Shown piece by piece: positions 29,780 through 37,907 of a DNA stretch of 64,000 bases. The translations under genes were made by a program, and so were the position numbers. The notes beneath the pieces are model-generated. The model had not been told where the DNA came from, ran no database searches, and worked only from the letters and a program-made list of their open reading frames with translations. The stretch comes from Lysinibacillus pakistanensis. GTDB lineage: Bacteria > Bacillota > Bacilli > Bacillales_A > Planococcaceae. Within the stretch, counting starts at the first letter, position 1; each line of letters starts with the position of its first letter. The DNA lies in the NCBI RefSeq assembly GCF_030123245.1, contig NZ_CP126101.1, forward strand, positions 1,672,501 to 1,736,500, given 5' to 3'.

Positions 29780-30382
29780 TTAAAAACCTCCTTTTTGTTT
29801 TCTCATTATTTTGTGGAATAATCTCCCCAATGTTTCAACTGAAATAAGGACGATTTTCTTGATAAAACGAGCGACGATCGGAAAGAGTAAAACGCCCAAA
29901 CCTGTTACGATAAAGCCAACACCCATAAAGAGTAAAGCAGTGGGCCAATCCTCTGTTAAAATAAAGAAGCCTGAAATAAGTGCAGCAAATCCACCGAAAA
30001 AAATACTGATGATGCCAGCCCCAATTGCAAAGATAAAACTGATAATCACTGCACCAAATGAAAAAATCAGTGCAATAGCCGCTGCCAGTAATGGTAGAGA
30101 AAGTGGTGCAGACAATATAGCTAGAATAATGAGCCAAATAGCTGTCATATTCTTTTTAGCTGATTTTTCTGAAGAAGCCTCTAAATCTTTCAGTGCAAAA
30201 TCAGCTAATATTTGAGAGGCAACTTGTGAAGGGGAGCCGAGTTCTACAATAACCTTTTGTTCATTCTCCTCTCCAGCCTCTTCAAAGTATTCTTCATAAT
30301 AGGCAAGTGCAGCATCTAATTCATGCGCAGGAAGCCGACGTAATTTTCCTCGAAGCTTTTTTAAATAGCTTACTCTATCCAT
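29780..30382 (-). CDS. DUF1700 (HAAS-domain) membrane protein
   Basis: A 200-residue protein with a soluble N-terminal HAAS domain (about 1-60: YLKKLRGKLRRLPAHELDAALAYYEEYFEEAGEENEQKVIVELGSPSQVA), followed by four hydrophobic helices rich in I, F, G and A. HAAS/DUF1700 proteins are regularly paired with PadR regulators. It overlaps padR by eight bases at its start and abuts DUF4097 by one base, so all three are one operon. Confidence 0.88.
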   Translation of the reverse strand: MDRVSYLKKLRGKLRRLPAHELDAALAYYEEYFEEAGEENEQKVIVELGSPSQVASQILADFALKDLEASSEKSAKKNMTAIWLIILAILSAPLSLPLLAAAIALIFSFGAVIISFIFAIGAGIISIFFGGFAALISGFFILTEDWPTALLFMGVGFIVTGLGVLLFPIVARFIKKIVLISVETLGRLFHKIMRKQKGGF

Positions 30383-30695
30383 TTACATTACCTCCTAATA
30401 GTACACAATCAACCTTTTCCTTATAGAGTTTCCATTCTTTTAAAAGCTCTAGTAATCGTATTCGACCTTGTTCAGTAATTTGGTAATACCGTCTATTTCT
30501 ACCTTGATACGGCTGATCGTAGGTTGTTAGGTAGTTTGCTTTTTGTAATCGACGTAGCACCGGATATAACGTTGATTCCGAAATATCCATCACAGACTGG
30601 ACTTGCTGTGTCAATAAATAGCCATATGCATCCTCTTTATCGACAATAGCAAGCACACAAGCATCAAGCAAAGCTGAACCAAGCTGAAATGTCAT
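30375..30695 (-). CDS. PadR family transcriptional regulator
   Basis: A 106-residue PadR-type winged-helix regulator: DACVLAIVDKEDAYGYLLTQQVQ, SESTLYPVLRRLQKANYLTTY and GRNRRYYQITEQGRIRLLELL are all typical. It leads the operon with DUF1700 and DUF4097 and probably represses it in response to envelope damage or a ligand (inference from the family). gagaggtg precedes the ATG. Confidence 0.92.
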   Translation of the reverse strand: MTFQLGSALLDACVLAIVDKEDAYGYLLTQQVQSVMDISESTLYPVLRRLQKANYLTTYDQPYQGRNRRYYQITEQGRIRLLELLKEWKLYKEKVDCVLLGGNVNG

Positions 30696-30804
30696 TTTTT
30701 TTCACCTCTCAATGGGTTACTTATACAAGGGTTTATATTATATATCATATAGTATAGGGATATTATATGATGTATAGCATTAAATTGTCAAATTCTATAA
30801 AAAA

Positions 30805-30880
30805 TTAATGACACTATTGTCATTAATTTCTTGACTTCGAATAGTTGCTAAAGTATTCTGAAAATGATACTAGTGTCATT
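30805..30880 (+). promoter_or_regulatory. TetR promoter with two operator-like palindromes
   Basis: A sigma-A promoter (TTGACT at 30831-30836, 17-bp spacer, TATTCT at 30854-30859) is flanked by two related palindromes. The first, ttaatgaca-ctat-tgtcattaa (30805-30826), has perfect 9-bp arms. The second, aatgata-ctag-tgtcatt (30863-30880), has one mismatch. The arrangement strongly suggests binding and autorepression by the TetR protein encoded just downstream. Confidence 0.75.
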
Positions 30881-30902
30881 TTTGAAAAAGGAGGACAATT
30901 AG

Positions 30903-31580
30903 GTGCCAAAAGTAAGCAAAGAATATGTACAGGAAAAGAAAAAGAAGATATTAGATTCTGCCTTAACTGTTTGTAAAATGAAACCACTCTACGATATTAC
31001 GATGAGAGATATTATTAAAGCTTCAGGAGTAAGCCAAGGGGGGATCTACCGTTATTATTCAGATTTGGATGAAATACTTGTTGATGTCATTAACCAAGCT
31101 AATGCTAACGCAGATTATAAACATCTTATTGATGAAATAATGGATACCAGTGATTCCCCCACAACATCAATAATTCAATTATTTACTTTTCTCGGGCAGT
31201 ATATAAAGGAAAACCTATTGACGGTGGGAAAATTCCAATTTGAACTCACTATTTTATTTGCCAACAATCCAAAAAGACAAGAGAAAATTTTATCAAACAT
31301 TACTGAGAATGAAAGTGGCCAATATTTAATGCAGAATCTTATTATTGCCATACGTAAGGGAATATCTACAGGCTGCTTTCAACCAGCAATTTCGATTGAG
31401 GACCTATCTATTTTTATGGTTACCTCAATTGATGGTATTGTTAGAGATGTTTTATTGCAAAAATGTTATGGCGTTTTACCGATTGATCAAATGCAGTTTG
31501 ATGAAATTAAATTGATGAATACACTGTGTAAATCTGTGTTATTACTACTAGGCTCTAAGGAAGGGGAGACAAAGAATTGA
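30903..31580 (+). CDS. TetR/AcrR family transcriptional regulator
   Basis: A 225-residue regulator. The N-terminal helix-turn-helix is clear (about 10-55: KKKILDSALTVCKMKPLYDITMRDIIKASGVSQGGIYRYYSDLDEIL). The C-terminal ligand domain is not assignable. GTG 30903 follows aaaggagga. The CPBP protease gene overlaps its stop by four bases, so the two are coupled. Twin palindromes around the promoter suggest it regulates itself and the downstream gene. Confidence 0.9.
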   Translation: MPKVSKEYVQEKKKKILDSALTVCKMKPLYDITMRDIIKASGVSQGGIYRYYSDLDEILVDVINQANANADYKHLIDEIMDTSDSPTTSIIQLFTFLGQYIKENLLTVGKFQFELTILFANNPKRQEKILSNITENESGQYLMQNLIIAIRKGISTGCFQPAISIEDLSIFMVTSIDGIVRDVLLQKCYGVLPIDQMQFDEIKLMNTLCKSVLLLLGSKEGETKN

Positions 31581-32338
31581 GCGTAGAGATAAGAAGATTT
31601 TTAGTCCTAACCTTTGCAACTTCATGGTTCATCTGGGGTGGCTTAGCCCTTTTAACACAGCTAAATCTTCTGAAATTTGGCAGTGCGGTTTCAATGATAT
31701 TATTTATTCTGGGCGGTGTCACGCCAGCTTTTTGTGAGATTTGGTTGAAAAAGAAATATTCAACGAAAGAAGAGTTTCATTCTTTTGTCCATAATATAAA
31801 AAATGCTAAACACCCTTTATCATGGTACATATTTGTTATAGGCTTGGCATTTATCGCTTGCTTTTTACCAACTCTCTGGGGCGGAGCAGTAATGGAAGAA
31901 CCACTATACCTAGCATTTATTGAACTTCCAATTATGATCATTGGAGGGGGTTTAGAGGAAATCGGCTGGCGTGGTTTTTTACAGCCAACTTTGCAAAAAA
32001 GATGGTCTCCATTACTCAGCACATTTATGGTAGGTGCTATTTGGACTATTTGGCATTTGCCATTATGGTTTGTCGTGGGCTCTAATCAAATGAATATGAA
32101 CTTCCTTTGGTTTACTTTAACAGCCTTGGCATTGTCCTTTTTATTAACCGTTATTTATCTTTTCACTAATAGTATTTTTCTCTGTATTATTTTCCATGCT
32201 TTCATTAATTCACTTTGGGATGTTTTTATTCCAGTTACAAATGTGGCATCTGGCTTATGGACCTTTTTATTGGCATTCCTTCTATTTGCCATTTTTGAAG
32301 CCTATCGAAAGAATTTTCCCATAGTAAGCTCAAAGTAA
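31577..32338 (+). CDS. CPBP family intramembrane metalloprotease
   Basis: A 253-residue polytopic membrane protein of the CPBP (CAAX protease/bacteriocin-processing) family. Signature motifs are EEIGWRG (EExxxR), TIWHLPLW and IIFHAFINSLWD, which supply the metal ligands. The TTG start overlaps the tetR stop. Bacterial CPBP proteins have been linked to bacteriocin immunity, but no bacteriocin gene is near. Co-regulated with the TetR protein by position. Confidence 0.88.
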   Translation: MSVEIRRFLVLTFATSWFIWGGLALLTQLNLLKFGSAVSMILFILGGVTPAFCEIWLKKKYSTKEEFHSFVHNIKNAKHPLSWYIFVIGLAFIACFLPTLWGGAVMEEPLYLAFIELPIMIIGGGLEEIGWRGFLQPTLQKRWSPLLSTFMVGAIWTIWHLPLWFVVGSNQMNMNFLWFTLTALALSFLLTVIYLFTNSIFLCIIFHAFINSLWDVFIPVTNVASGLWTFLLAFLLFAIFEAYRKNFPIVSSK

Positions 32339-32361
32339 ATGTAATTATAAGAAAATAATAA

Positions 32362-32391
32362 TTGAAGATTAGTAGGAAAATCTGTTATAGT
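32362..32391 (+). promoter_or_regulatory. Promoter of the panB leader
   Basis: TTGAAG at 32362-32367 and an extended -10 tgttatagt (TATAGT at 32386-32391) are separated by 18 bp. Transcription would start near 32398, giving a leader of about 300 bases before panB. Confidence 0.6.
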
Positions 32392-32397
32392 ATGTGC

Positions 32398-32663
32398 TGA
32401 AGGGCAGTATCCTTTGTGAACGGCACCTTCAAAAAGTAAGACCTATTTCTAATCAATATCTGCCTTGATCTTTTGGAGACAGGGACGGAAGAAAACGAAC
32501 GTTCAAAAATGTAACCTGATTCAGAATACGGGCTATTAAATGTTCAATATGCCTATAAATCAATCAAGTTACGGCCTCTTATGGATATTGCAATCTAGGA
32601 GGTAATTTTGACTATGAACGAAACACTACCCTTCTGTCCATTTAGGAACGGAAGGGTTTTTTT
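32398..32663 (+). ncRNA. Long structured leader of panBCD ending in a terminator
   Basis: The 5' hairpin gaagggc...gcaccttc (32400-32430) has a bulged A. A stem of two 5-bp parts (gtaac-c-tgatt at 32511-32521 with aatca-a-gttac at 32562-32572) encloses ggctatt...aatatgcc. A strong ribosome site aggagg at 32597-32602 with TTG 32608/ATG 32614 opens a frame that runs through the terminator (cccttctgtcc/ggaacggaaggg, 32629-32656, seven T) and in frame into panB. It does not match any riboswitch class I can recall; the published pan RNA motif occurs upstream of panBCD and is the first candidate to test. Control by attenuation is inferred. Confidence 0.5.
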
Positions 32664-32694
32664 CTGTTTTCTTCCCTTAAAAAAGGAGGACTAC

Positions 32695-33534
32695 ATGATG
32701 AAAACTACTTCAGATTTTTTAAAGATGAAGGGAGCAGGTGAAAAAATTGTTATGCTAACTGCATATGATTATCCTGCTGCAAGATTCGCGGAGGAAGCGG
32801 ATGTTGATATGATTCTAGTGGGCGATTCACTAGGAATGGTGGTGCTGGGCTATAACTCCACAATGCCAGTCACTGTAGCAGATATGGTTCATCATGCAAA
32901 AGCAGTGCGCCGTGGTGCCAAGGATACGTTTGTCGTTGTGGATATGCCGTTTGGTTCCTATCATGGTGATGTAAACGAGACGTTGAAAACGGCTGTATTT
33001 ATGATGCAGGAAACGGGTGCGGATGCACTAAAGTTAGAAGGGGCTGATGAGGTTATACCAGCAATACGTAAATTAACATCAGCTGGTATTCCAGTAGTAG
33101 CACATTTAGGGTTGCTGCCACAATCAGCAGGAGTACTTGGTGGCTATAAGGTTCAGGGTAAAACCGCAGAGCAGGCAACGAAGTTATTAGAAGATGCAAA
33201 AAAATGCCAAGAGGCTGGAGCTTGTGCAGTTGTTGTCGAATGTATTCCACATCAGCTTACAGAGTTGCTAGCTGCTAATCTAATCATCCCAACGATTGGT
33301 ATTGGTGCAGGAGTAGAGGCTGATGGGCAAGTATTGGTTTATCATGATATGCTCGGCTACGGCTCCCATCATGTACCAAAATTTGTAGAGCGTTTTGGTG
33401 ATATGGGGAACGAGGCAAGTCGTGGAATTGCAGATTATGTAACTGCAGTGAAGGCTGGAACATTCCCAGCGCCAAAGCATTTCTTCACGATGAAAGAGGA
33501 AGCACTGGATCAGCTATATGGGGGCGTAAAGTAA
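32695..33534 (+). CDS. panB: 3-methyl-2-oxobutanoate hydroxymethyltransferase
   Basis: First committed enzyme of pantothenate synthesis; transfers a hydroxymethyl group from methylene-tetrahydrofolate to ketoisovalerate. The 279-residue protein has [38 protein letters not shown], and [20 protein letters not shown] with the catalytic glutamate region. ATG 32695 follows aaaggagg; the frame is open to 32608 through the leader terminator, which could give a 29-residue extension. The stop overlaps panC. Confidence 0.95.
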   Translation: MMKTTSDFLKMKGAGEKIVMLTAYDYPAARFAEEADVDMILVGDSLGMVVLGYNSTMPVTVADMVHHAKAVRRGAKDTFVVVDMPFGSYHGDVNETLKTAVFMMQETGADALKLEGADEVIPAIRKLTSAGIPVVAHLGLLPQSAGVLGGYKVQGKTAEQATKLLEDAKKCQEAGACAVVVECIPHQLTELLAANLIIPTIGIGAGVEADGQVLVYHDMLGYGSHHVPKFVERFGDMGNEASRGIADYVTAVKAGTFPAPKHFFTMKEEALDQLYGGVK

Positions 33535-34388
33535 TGAAAGTAGTCACAACGATTCAAGCACTAACTGCTGAAATCCAAGCAAGGAAACGAGATCAACAAT
33601 CAATTGGCCTAGTTCCAACGATGGGTTACTTACATGAGGGACATTTAACTCTTGCAAAGACAGCTCGTGCTGAAAATGATGTAGTTGTAATGAGTATTTT
33701 TGTCAATCCAACGCAATTTGGACCAAACGAAGACTTTGAAAGCTATCCACGAGACCTGCCGCGAGATACGGAATTGGCAGCTTCAGCAGGCGTAGATATC
33801 GTTTTCGCACCAAGTGTTGAGGAGATGTATCCCTATGATGGTGGCATTCGTATTCATGCGGGTGAACAAGCAACCATTCTATGTGGCGCGAGTCGTCCTG
33901 GGCATTTTGATGGCGTTTTACAGATCGTATCAAAATTATTTCACCTAGTACAACCAACAAAAGCATATTTCGGTCAGAAGGATGCACAGCAAGTTGCTCT
34001 AATTGCTACAATGGTTCGTAATTTTAACTATCCGTTAGAAATGAGAGTCGTTCCAATTGTACGTGAGGAGGATGGCTTAGCAAAATCCTCTCGAAATGTC
34101 TATTTAAATGAAGCAGAGCGTTTGGAGGCACCTGCCATTTATGAAGCACTACAGCTAGCCCGTGATAGCTTCTTAACAAATGGAGACGCAGAGACCGCTC
34201 TTATGAAAGCGAAAGCACATATTGCTGCAAAGACTCATGGCAAGATAGATTACATGGAGCTGTTAGCGTATCCAGATTTAACACCAGTCACTGCTAACAC
34301 TGAGCAAGTATTATTAGCTACGGCTGTCTATATTGGTAGCACTCGTTTAATTGATAATTGTATCTTTAATGTGAAAGAGGGATTATAA
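33534..34388 (+). CDS. panC: Pantothenate synthetase
   Basis: Condenses pantoate with beta-alanine using ATP. The 284-residue protein has the HIGH-like ATP site MGYLHEGH near 30-37, [13 protein letters not shown] and the KSSRN (KMSKS-like) motif. Start overlaps panB by one base; panD starts two bases after its stop. Coupling of the three genes is standard. Confidence 0.97.
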   Translation: MKVVTTIQALTAEIQARKRDQQSIGLVPTMGYLHEGHLTLAKTARAENDVVVMSIFVNPTQFGPNEDFESYPRDLPRDTELAASAGVDIVFAPSVEEMYPYDGGIRIHAGEQATILCGASRPGHFDGVLQIVSKLFHLVQPTKAYFGQKDAQQVALIATMVRNFNYPLEMRVVPIVREEDGLAKSSRNVYLNEAERLEAPAIYEALQLARDSFLTNGDAETALMKAKAHIAAKTHGKIDYMELLAYPDLTPVTANTEQVLLATAVYIGSTRLIDNCIFNVKEGL

Positions 34389-34389
34389 A

Positions 34390-34773
34390 ATGTTAAGAAT
34401 GATGATGAACAGTAAAATCCACCGTGCAACAGTGACACAAGCAGATTTAAACTATGTTGGATCTATTACAATTGATGAGGATATTTTAGATGCAGTAGGT
34501 ATGCTTCCAAATGAAAAAGTGCATGTTGTGAATAATAACAATGGGGCACGCTTTGAAACTTATATTATTGCAGGAGAGCGTGGATCGGGCGTTATTTGTG
34601 TTAATGGAGCAGCAGCACGTCTAGTACAGCGTGGAGATATTGTCATTATTATTTCTTATGTGTATGTAGATAATAAAGAGGCCAAAGAGCATAAGCCAAC
34701 AGTGGCAATTATGGGTGAGGGCAATTCGATTAAAGAAATGATTACCCATGAGCCAGAGGCAACCGTGATGTAG
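34390..34773 (+). CDS. panD: Aspartate 1-decarboxylase
   Basis: Makes beta-alanine from aspartate with a pyruvoyl group formed by self-cleavage. The 127-residue proenzyme has the cleavage site G24-S25 in YVGSITID and the [11 protein letters not shown]-terminus. Beta-alanine is also an end product of the uracil catabolic genes at 45-51 kb, so the cell may have two sources. Confidence 0.97.
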   Translation: MLRMMMNSKIHRATVTQADLNYVGSITIDEDILDAVGMLPNEKVHVVNNNNGARFETYIIAGERGSGVICVNGAAARLVQRGDIVIIISYVYVDNKEAKEHKPTVAIMGEGNSIKEMITHEPEATVM

Positions 34774-34779
34774 CATAAA

Positions 34780-34816
34780 AGGGAGCATGTACAAATTGTG
34801 CATGCTTCTTTTTTAT
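34780..34816 (+). terminator. Terminator of panBCD
   Basis: An imperfect stem (ggagcatgtac with gtgcatgcttc, loop aaatt) precedes TTTTTT. Confidence 0.8.
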
Positions 34817-34902
34817 GCCTATTCTTAAAAGGCAAAGGGATGCTGCTAAACTAAATATATGATAAAATTCATCTATCTAATGTGAACTGTGAGTTGAGAT
34901 GT

Positions 34903-37671
34903 ATGATGGAAAGTCAAAAATATGCAATTGTTGATTTGGAGACAACTGGTCATTCTCCAGCAAATGGGGATCGAATGATTCAAATCGCCATTGTAATTAT
35001 GAAAGATTGGCAAATTGAGCGTACCTTTACAAAGTTTATTAATCCTGGTAAAGCCATTCCGCCTTTTATTCAGGATTTAACGCATATTACGGATAAGGAT
35101 GTAAAGGATGCATTGCCGTTTGAGGCACATGCCGACTACATATATGAACTGCTTGCTGAGTGTGTATTTGTCGCGCATAATGCAGATTTTGACTTATCCT
35201 TTTTACAAGCAGAGTTTAAGCGTGCTGGCTTACCAAAATGGCAGGGGAAAAAGATGGATACGGTTGAGCTTGCCAAAATCTTGTTCCCAATGTCACTAAG
35301 CTTTAAGCTAGGTGATTTAGCAGCAGATCTAAATATACCATTAGCAAATGCACACCGTGCTGATGATGATGCCTTGGCAACGGCTGAACTTTTTATATGC
35401 TGCTGGAAGGAGCTACTCGCGCTTCCACAGCTAACGCTAGAGCAAATGCATAAACGATCATTTAGATTAAAATCAAATGTATCCCAACTGTTTTTTGAGG
35501 CTCTTCAAATTAAACGTCAGCATGTAACGGGGAATGAAAATGTTTCCTACTACCGGAATTTAGCAATATGTGATGGACGAAAACAGCATACTAGTCAGGC
35601 AGAAATTGTAACTTATCCACAGACAGCAGCTGAAAAAACAGTGTTAATGGCAAAGGCTATGCCAAATTTTGAAGAAAGACCTGCACAATTTGAAATGATG
35701 GATACGATTTGGCAAGCCTTGAATGCACAAACAGAATGTGTCATTGAAGCCTCCACAGGTATTGGTAAAACAGTGGGCTATTTATTACCTGCGATTTTAT
35801 ATGCTCAAGCTGTGAATAAAAAAATTGCCATAAGCACATATACGTCACACCTACAGGAGCAGCTTGTAGAGGAGGAGCTACCAAAGATTGAAAAAATTCT
35901 TGGTACAAAAGTCAATATTGCTGTTTTAAAGGGGATGCAACATTATATTGATATTGCACGCTTTGAGCAATGTATGGCCTACGCAGATGAATCCTATGAT
36001 GATACTTTTACAATTTTACAGATTTTAGTTTGGCTTACAAAAACAGAAACTGGCGTCCTGAGTGAGCTCAATGTTTCTGGTGGAGGGCAATTATTTATCG
36101 AGAAAATCCGTAAAATGCCTGACGAGAAAACAAGGGGCTTTGATTTCTATGAGCAAGCATTAAAAAATAGTGAGACAGCTGATTGCATTGTGACCAATCA
36201 TTCTATGGTGCTCAGTGATTTAGTACGGCAAACACCAATTTTTACTCAAATAGATGGCTGGATTATTGATGAGGCCCATCAATTTATACAAGCTACAATG
36301 CAGCAGGATGAAGTTGTCTTCTCTTATACACAATGGAAGTATATTTTTGGTCAAATAGGTATAATGGAAGAAACTGCTTTATTTCAGCAGTTTAGTCAAG
36401 CCGCTAAGAAAAGGCAGCGAGTCCCTATGCAAAGCTTGCAGCGATTAGATACGCAATTTATACGCCTGCAACGTACATTTGATGAAACTGTTCAGCGCGC
36501 TGTTCTACAAATGCAGCAACAAATCAAAAGTAAACAGGCAAGTAGCAAATACACCCTATTTTTAGAGGATGTGCCTTTAGCTAAAGAACCACTATTAAAG
36601 GTGAGTAAGCTTACACAGCAGTGGCTTGATTTAGCAGCAGAAGTAGGGCAGATATTTGAGAATAATATTGAGCAATTGGATAATAATGAGCTTTATCTAT
36701 TATCGGAGTGGCATTATTGGATTCGTGAAATGAAGCTGAAAATTGCTGAATGGGAAGAAATTTTCTTGTCCCCTCAGACTGAAAATTCTGTTTGGCTAGA
36801 ATTTGATGTGCGAAGTGTTCCAGGCAGTCTTCATGCCTTTAAAAAGCCAGCAAATGTTACGCCAATTATTGAAAAAGTGCTTGCACCATTGCGTAAGCAG
36901 GCAAGTATTATTTGGACTTCAGGAACGTTAACGGTGCCAGGTAATGAGCGATTTGTGACTCGGCAGCTTGGTATTGCTGATCGTGTTAAAATAACAAAGC
37001 TACAAGCACCCCCGGCTTATTATGCTGGCGCAAAAGCCTTTATTGTCACAGATATGCCAGATATTCAACATGTATCACAGGATGAATACATTGAAGCGGT
37101 CGCCCACGCGATTACCCGAACAGTGCGTATGACAGAGGGACGATGCTTTGTCCTTTTTACTGCACAAGAAATGCTTCGTAAAACAGTAGAGTTGATTCAG
37201 GATAGCGAACTTCTTGATGATTATATGCTCTTTGCACAAGGCGTATCTGGAGGCAGTCGCATGCGAATCCTAAAGTCATTCCAAAAGTTTAGCCATGCTG
37301 TCCTCTTTGGCACCAACAGCTTTTGGGAGGGCGTGGATGTGCCAGGAGACGCGCTTGCATCAGTTATTGTGGTACGTTTGCCATTCTCCTCTCCGGAAGA
37401 GCCTGTATTTAAGGCACGGGCAAAACATATTACCGCACAGGGTCACAATTCCTTCAATGAGTTATCATTACCTGAAGCCATCATGCGCTTTAAACAGGGC
37501 TTTGGCCGTCTAATTCGCTCGTCCCAAGATAAAGGAGCCTTTATTGTACTGGATCGTCGCATTACGACTAAATCGTACGGTAAGGAATTTATCAAAGCTT
37601 TACCACCAATTGATGTAAAGAAATTGCAGCTACCAGAGCTGTTAAAAGAGTTGAATCATTGGCAAAAATAA
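34903..37671 (+). CDS. dinG: DinG-type helicase with N-terminal DEDDh exonuclease
   Basis: A 922-residue fusion typical of Firmicutes. Residues 1-170 are a polymerase III epsilon-like 3'-5' exonuclease (VDLETTGHS, FVAHNADFDLSFL, AHRADDDALATAEL). The helicase follows with Walker A ASTGIGKTVGYLLP near 285, a DEAH box (DEAHQF) and C-terminal GTNSFWEGVDVPGD and QGFGRLIRS motifs. The four-cysteine Fe-S cluster of enterobacterial DinG is not evident, as is usual in this group. The start is ATG 34903 or 34906; GTG 34882 is less likely. Repair or recombination role inferred. Confidence 0.92.
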   Translation: MMESQKYAIVDLETTGHSPANGDRMIQIAIVIMKDWQIERTFTKFINPGKAIPPFIQDLTHITDKDVKDALPFEAHADYIYELLAECVFVAHNADFDLSFLQAEFKRAGLPKWQGKKMDTVELAKILFPMSLSFKLGDLAADLNIPLANAHRADDDALATAELFICCWKELLALPQLTLEQMHKRSFRLKSNVSQLFFEALQIKRQHVTGNENVSYYRNLAICDGRKQHTSQAEIVTYPQTAAEKTVLMAKAMPNFEERPAQFEMMDTIWQALNAQTECVIEASTGIGKTVGYLLPAILYAQAVNKKIAISTYTSHLQEQLVEEELPKIEKILGTKVNIAVLKGMQHYIDIARFEQCMAYADESYDDTFTILQILVWLTKTETGVLSELNVSGGGQLFIEKIRKMPDEKTRGFDFYEQALKNSETADCIVTNHSMVLSDLVRQTPIFTQIDGWIIDEAHQFIQATMQQDEVVFSYTQWKYIFGQIGIMEETALFQQFSQAAKKRQRVPMQSLQRLDTQFIRLQRTFDETVQRAVLQMQQQIKSKQASSKYTLFLEDVPLAKEPLLKVSKLTQQWLDLAAEVGQIFENNIEQLDNNELYLLSEWHYWIREMKLKIAEWEEIFLSPQTENSVWLEFDVRSVPGSLHAFKKPANVTPIIEKVLAPLRKQASIIWTSGTLTVPGNERFVTRQLGIADRVKITKLQAPPAYYAGAKAFIVTDMPDIQHVSQDEYIEAVAHAITRTVRMTEGRCFVLFTAQEMLRKTVELIQDSELLDDYMLFAQGVSGGSRMRILKSFQKFSHAVLFGTNSFWEGVDVPGDALASVIVVRLPFSSPEEPVFKARAKHITAQGHNSFNELSLPEAIMRFKQGFGRLIRSSQDKGAFIVLDRRITTKSYGKEFIKALPPIDVKKLQLPELLKELNHWQK

Positions 37672-37683
37672 ATAGTAAAATCC

Positions 37684-37713
37684 CTTTTAGTCCATTGCTA
37701 AAAGGGGTTTTTT
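37684..37713 (+). terminator. Terminator of dinG
   Basis: A 9-10 bp stem (cccttttag with ctaaaaggg, loop tccattg) followed by seven T. Confidence 0.9.
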
Positions 37714-37732
37714 TATGGAAGTTTTTGTTTAG

Positions 37733-37800
37733 AAAGTAGGGGAAGCTGATCAAAAACCTGGGAGAGCCGATCAAAAAGCGGGTATAGCCGTTGAAAAATC
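37733..37800. repeat. Three degenerate units of a 21-22 bp repeat
   Basis: Units of the form gatcaaaaacctgggagagcc recur three times (gctgatcaaaaacc, gccgatcaaaaagc, gccgttgaaaaatc). The layout resembles the repeats at 4490 and 61955 but the core differs. Confidence 0.5.
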
Positions 37801-37831
37801 GAAGGAACTCTATACTCTCTGGGCATTAATA

Positions 37832-37877
37832 ACAATATTCTTGCCCTCACAGACACCGATGAGGGCAAGAATATTGT
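37832..37877. terminator. 18-bp perfect inverted repeat downstream of the diguanylate cyclase gene
   Basis: Arms at 37832-37849 and 37860-37877 are perfectly complementary over 18 bp (acaatattcttgccctca on the + strand), loop of ten bases. It lies 30 bases past the end of the minus-strand gene. The T tract on that side (ttgttatt) is weak, so terminator function is likely but not certain. Confidence 0.6.
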
Positions 37878-37907
37878 ATTGTTGTTGGTAGGGAGGGTTT
37901 TTGACCT

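Noticed and set aside
29811..30215. Plus-strand 134-codon frame opposite the DUF1700 gene
   Set aside because: A shadow of the membrane protein gene on the other strand (many I, A, K from its codons); no start signal.
32398..32600. panB leader as 6S RNA, T-box, S-box or another classic riboswitch
   Set aside because: None of the landmark sequences I know for these classes (for example the T-box AGGGTGGNACCGCG) is present. I could not run a covariance search.
32608..32694. N-terminal extension of PanB as the main start
   Set aside because: Family members start at [12 protein letters not shown] and a strong aaaggagg lies right before ATG 32695. The upstream start is kept only as a regulatory possibility.
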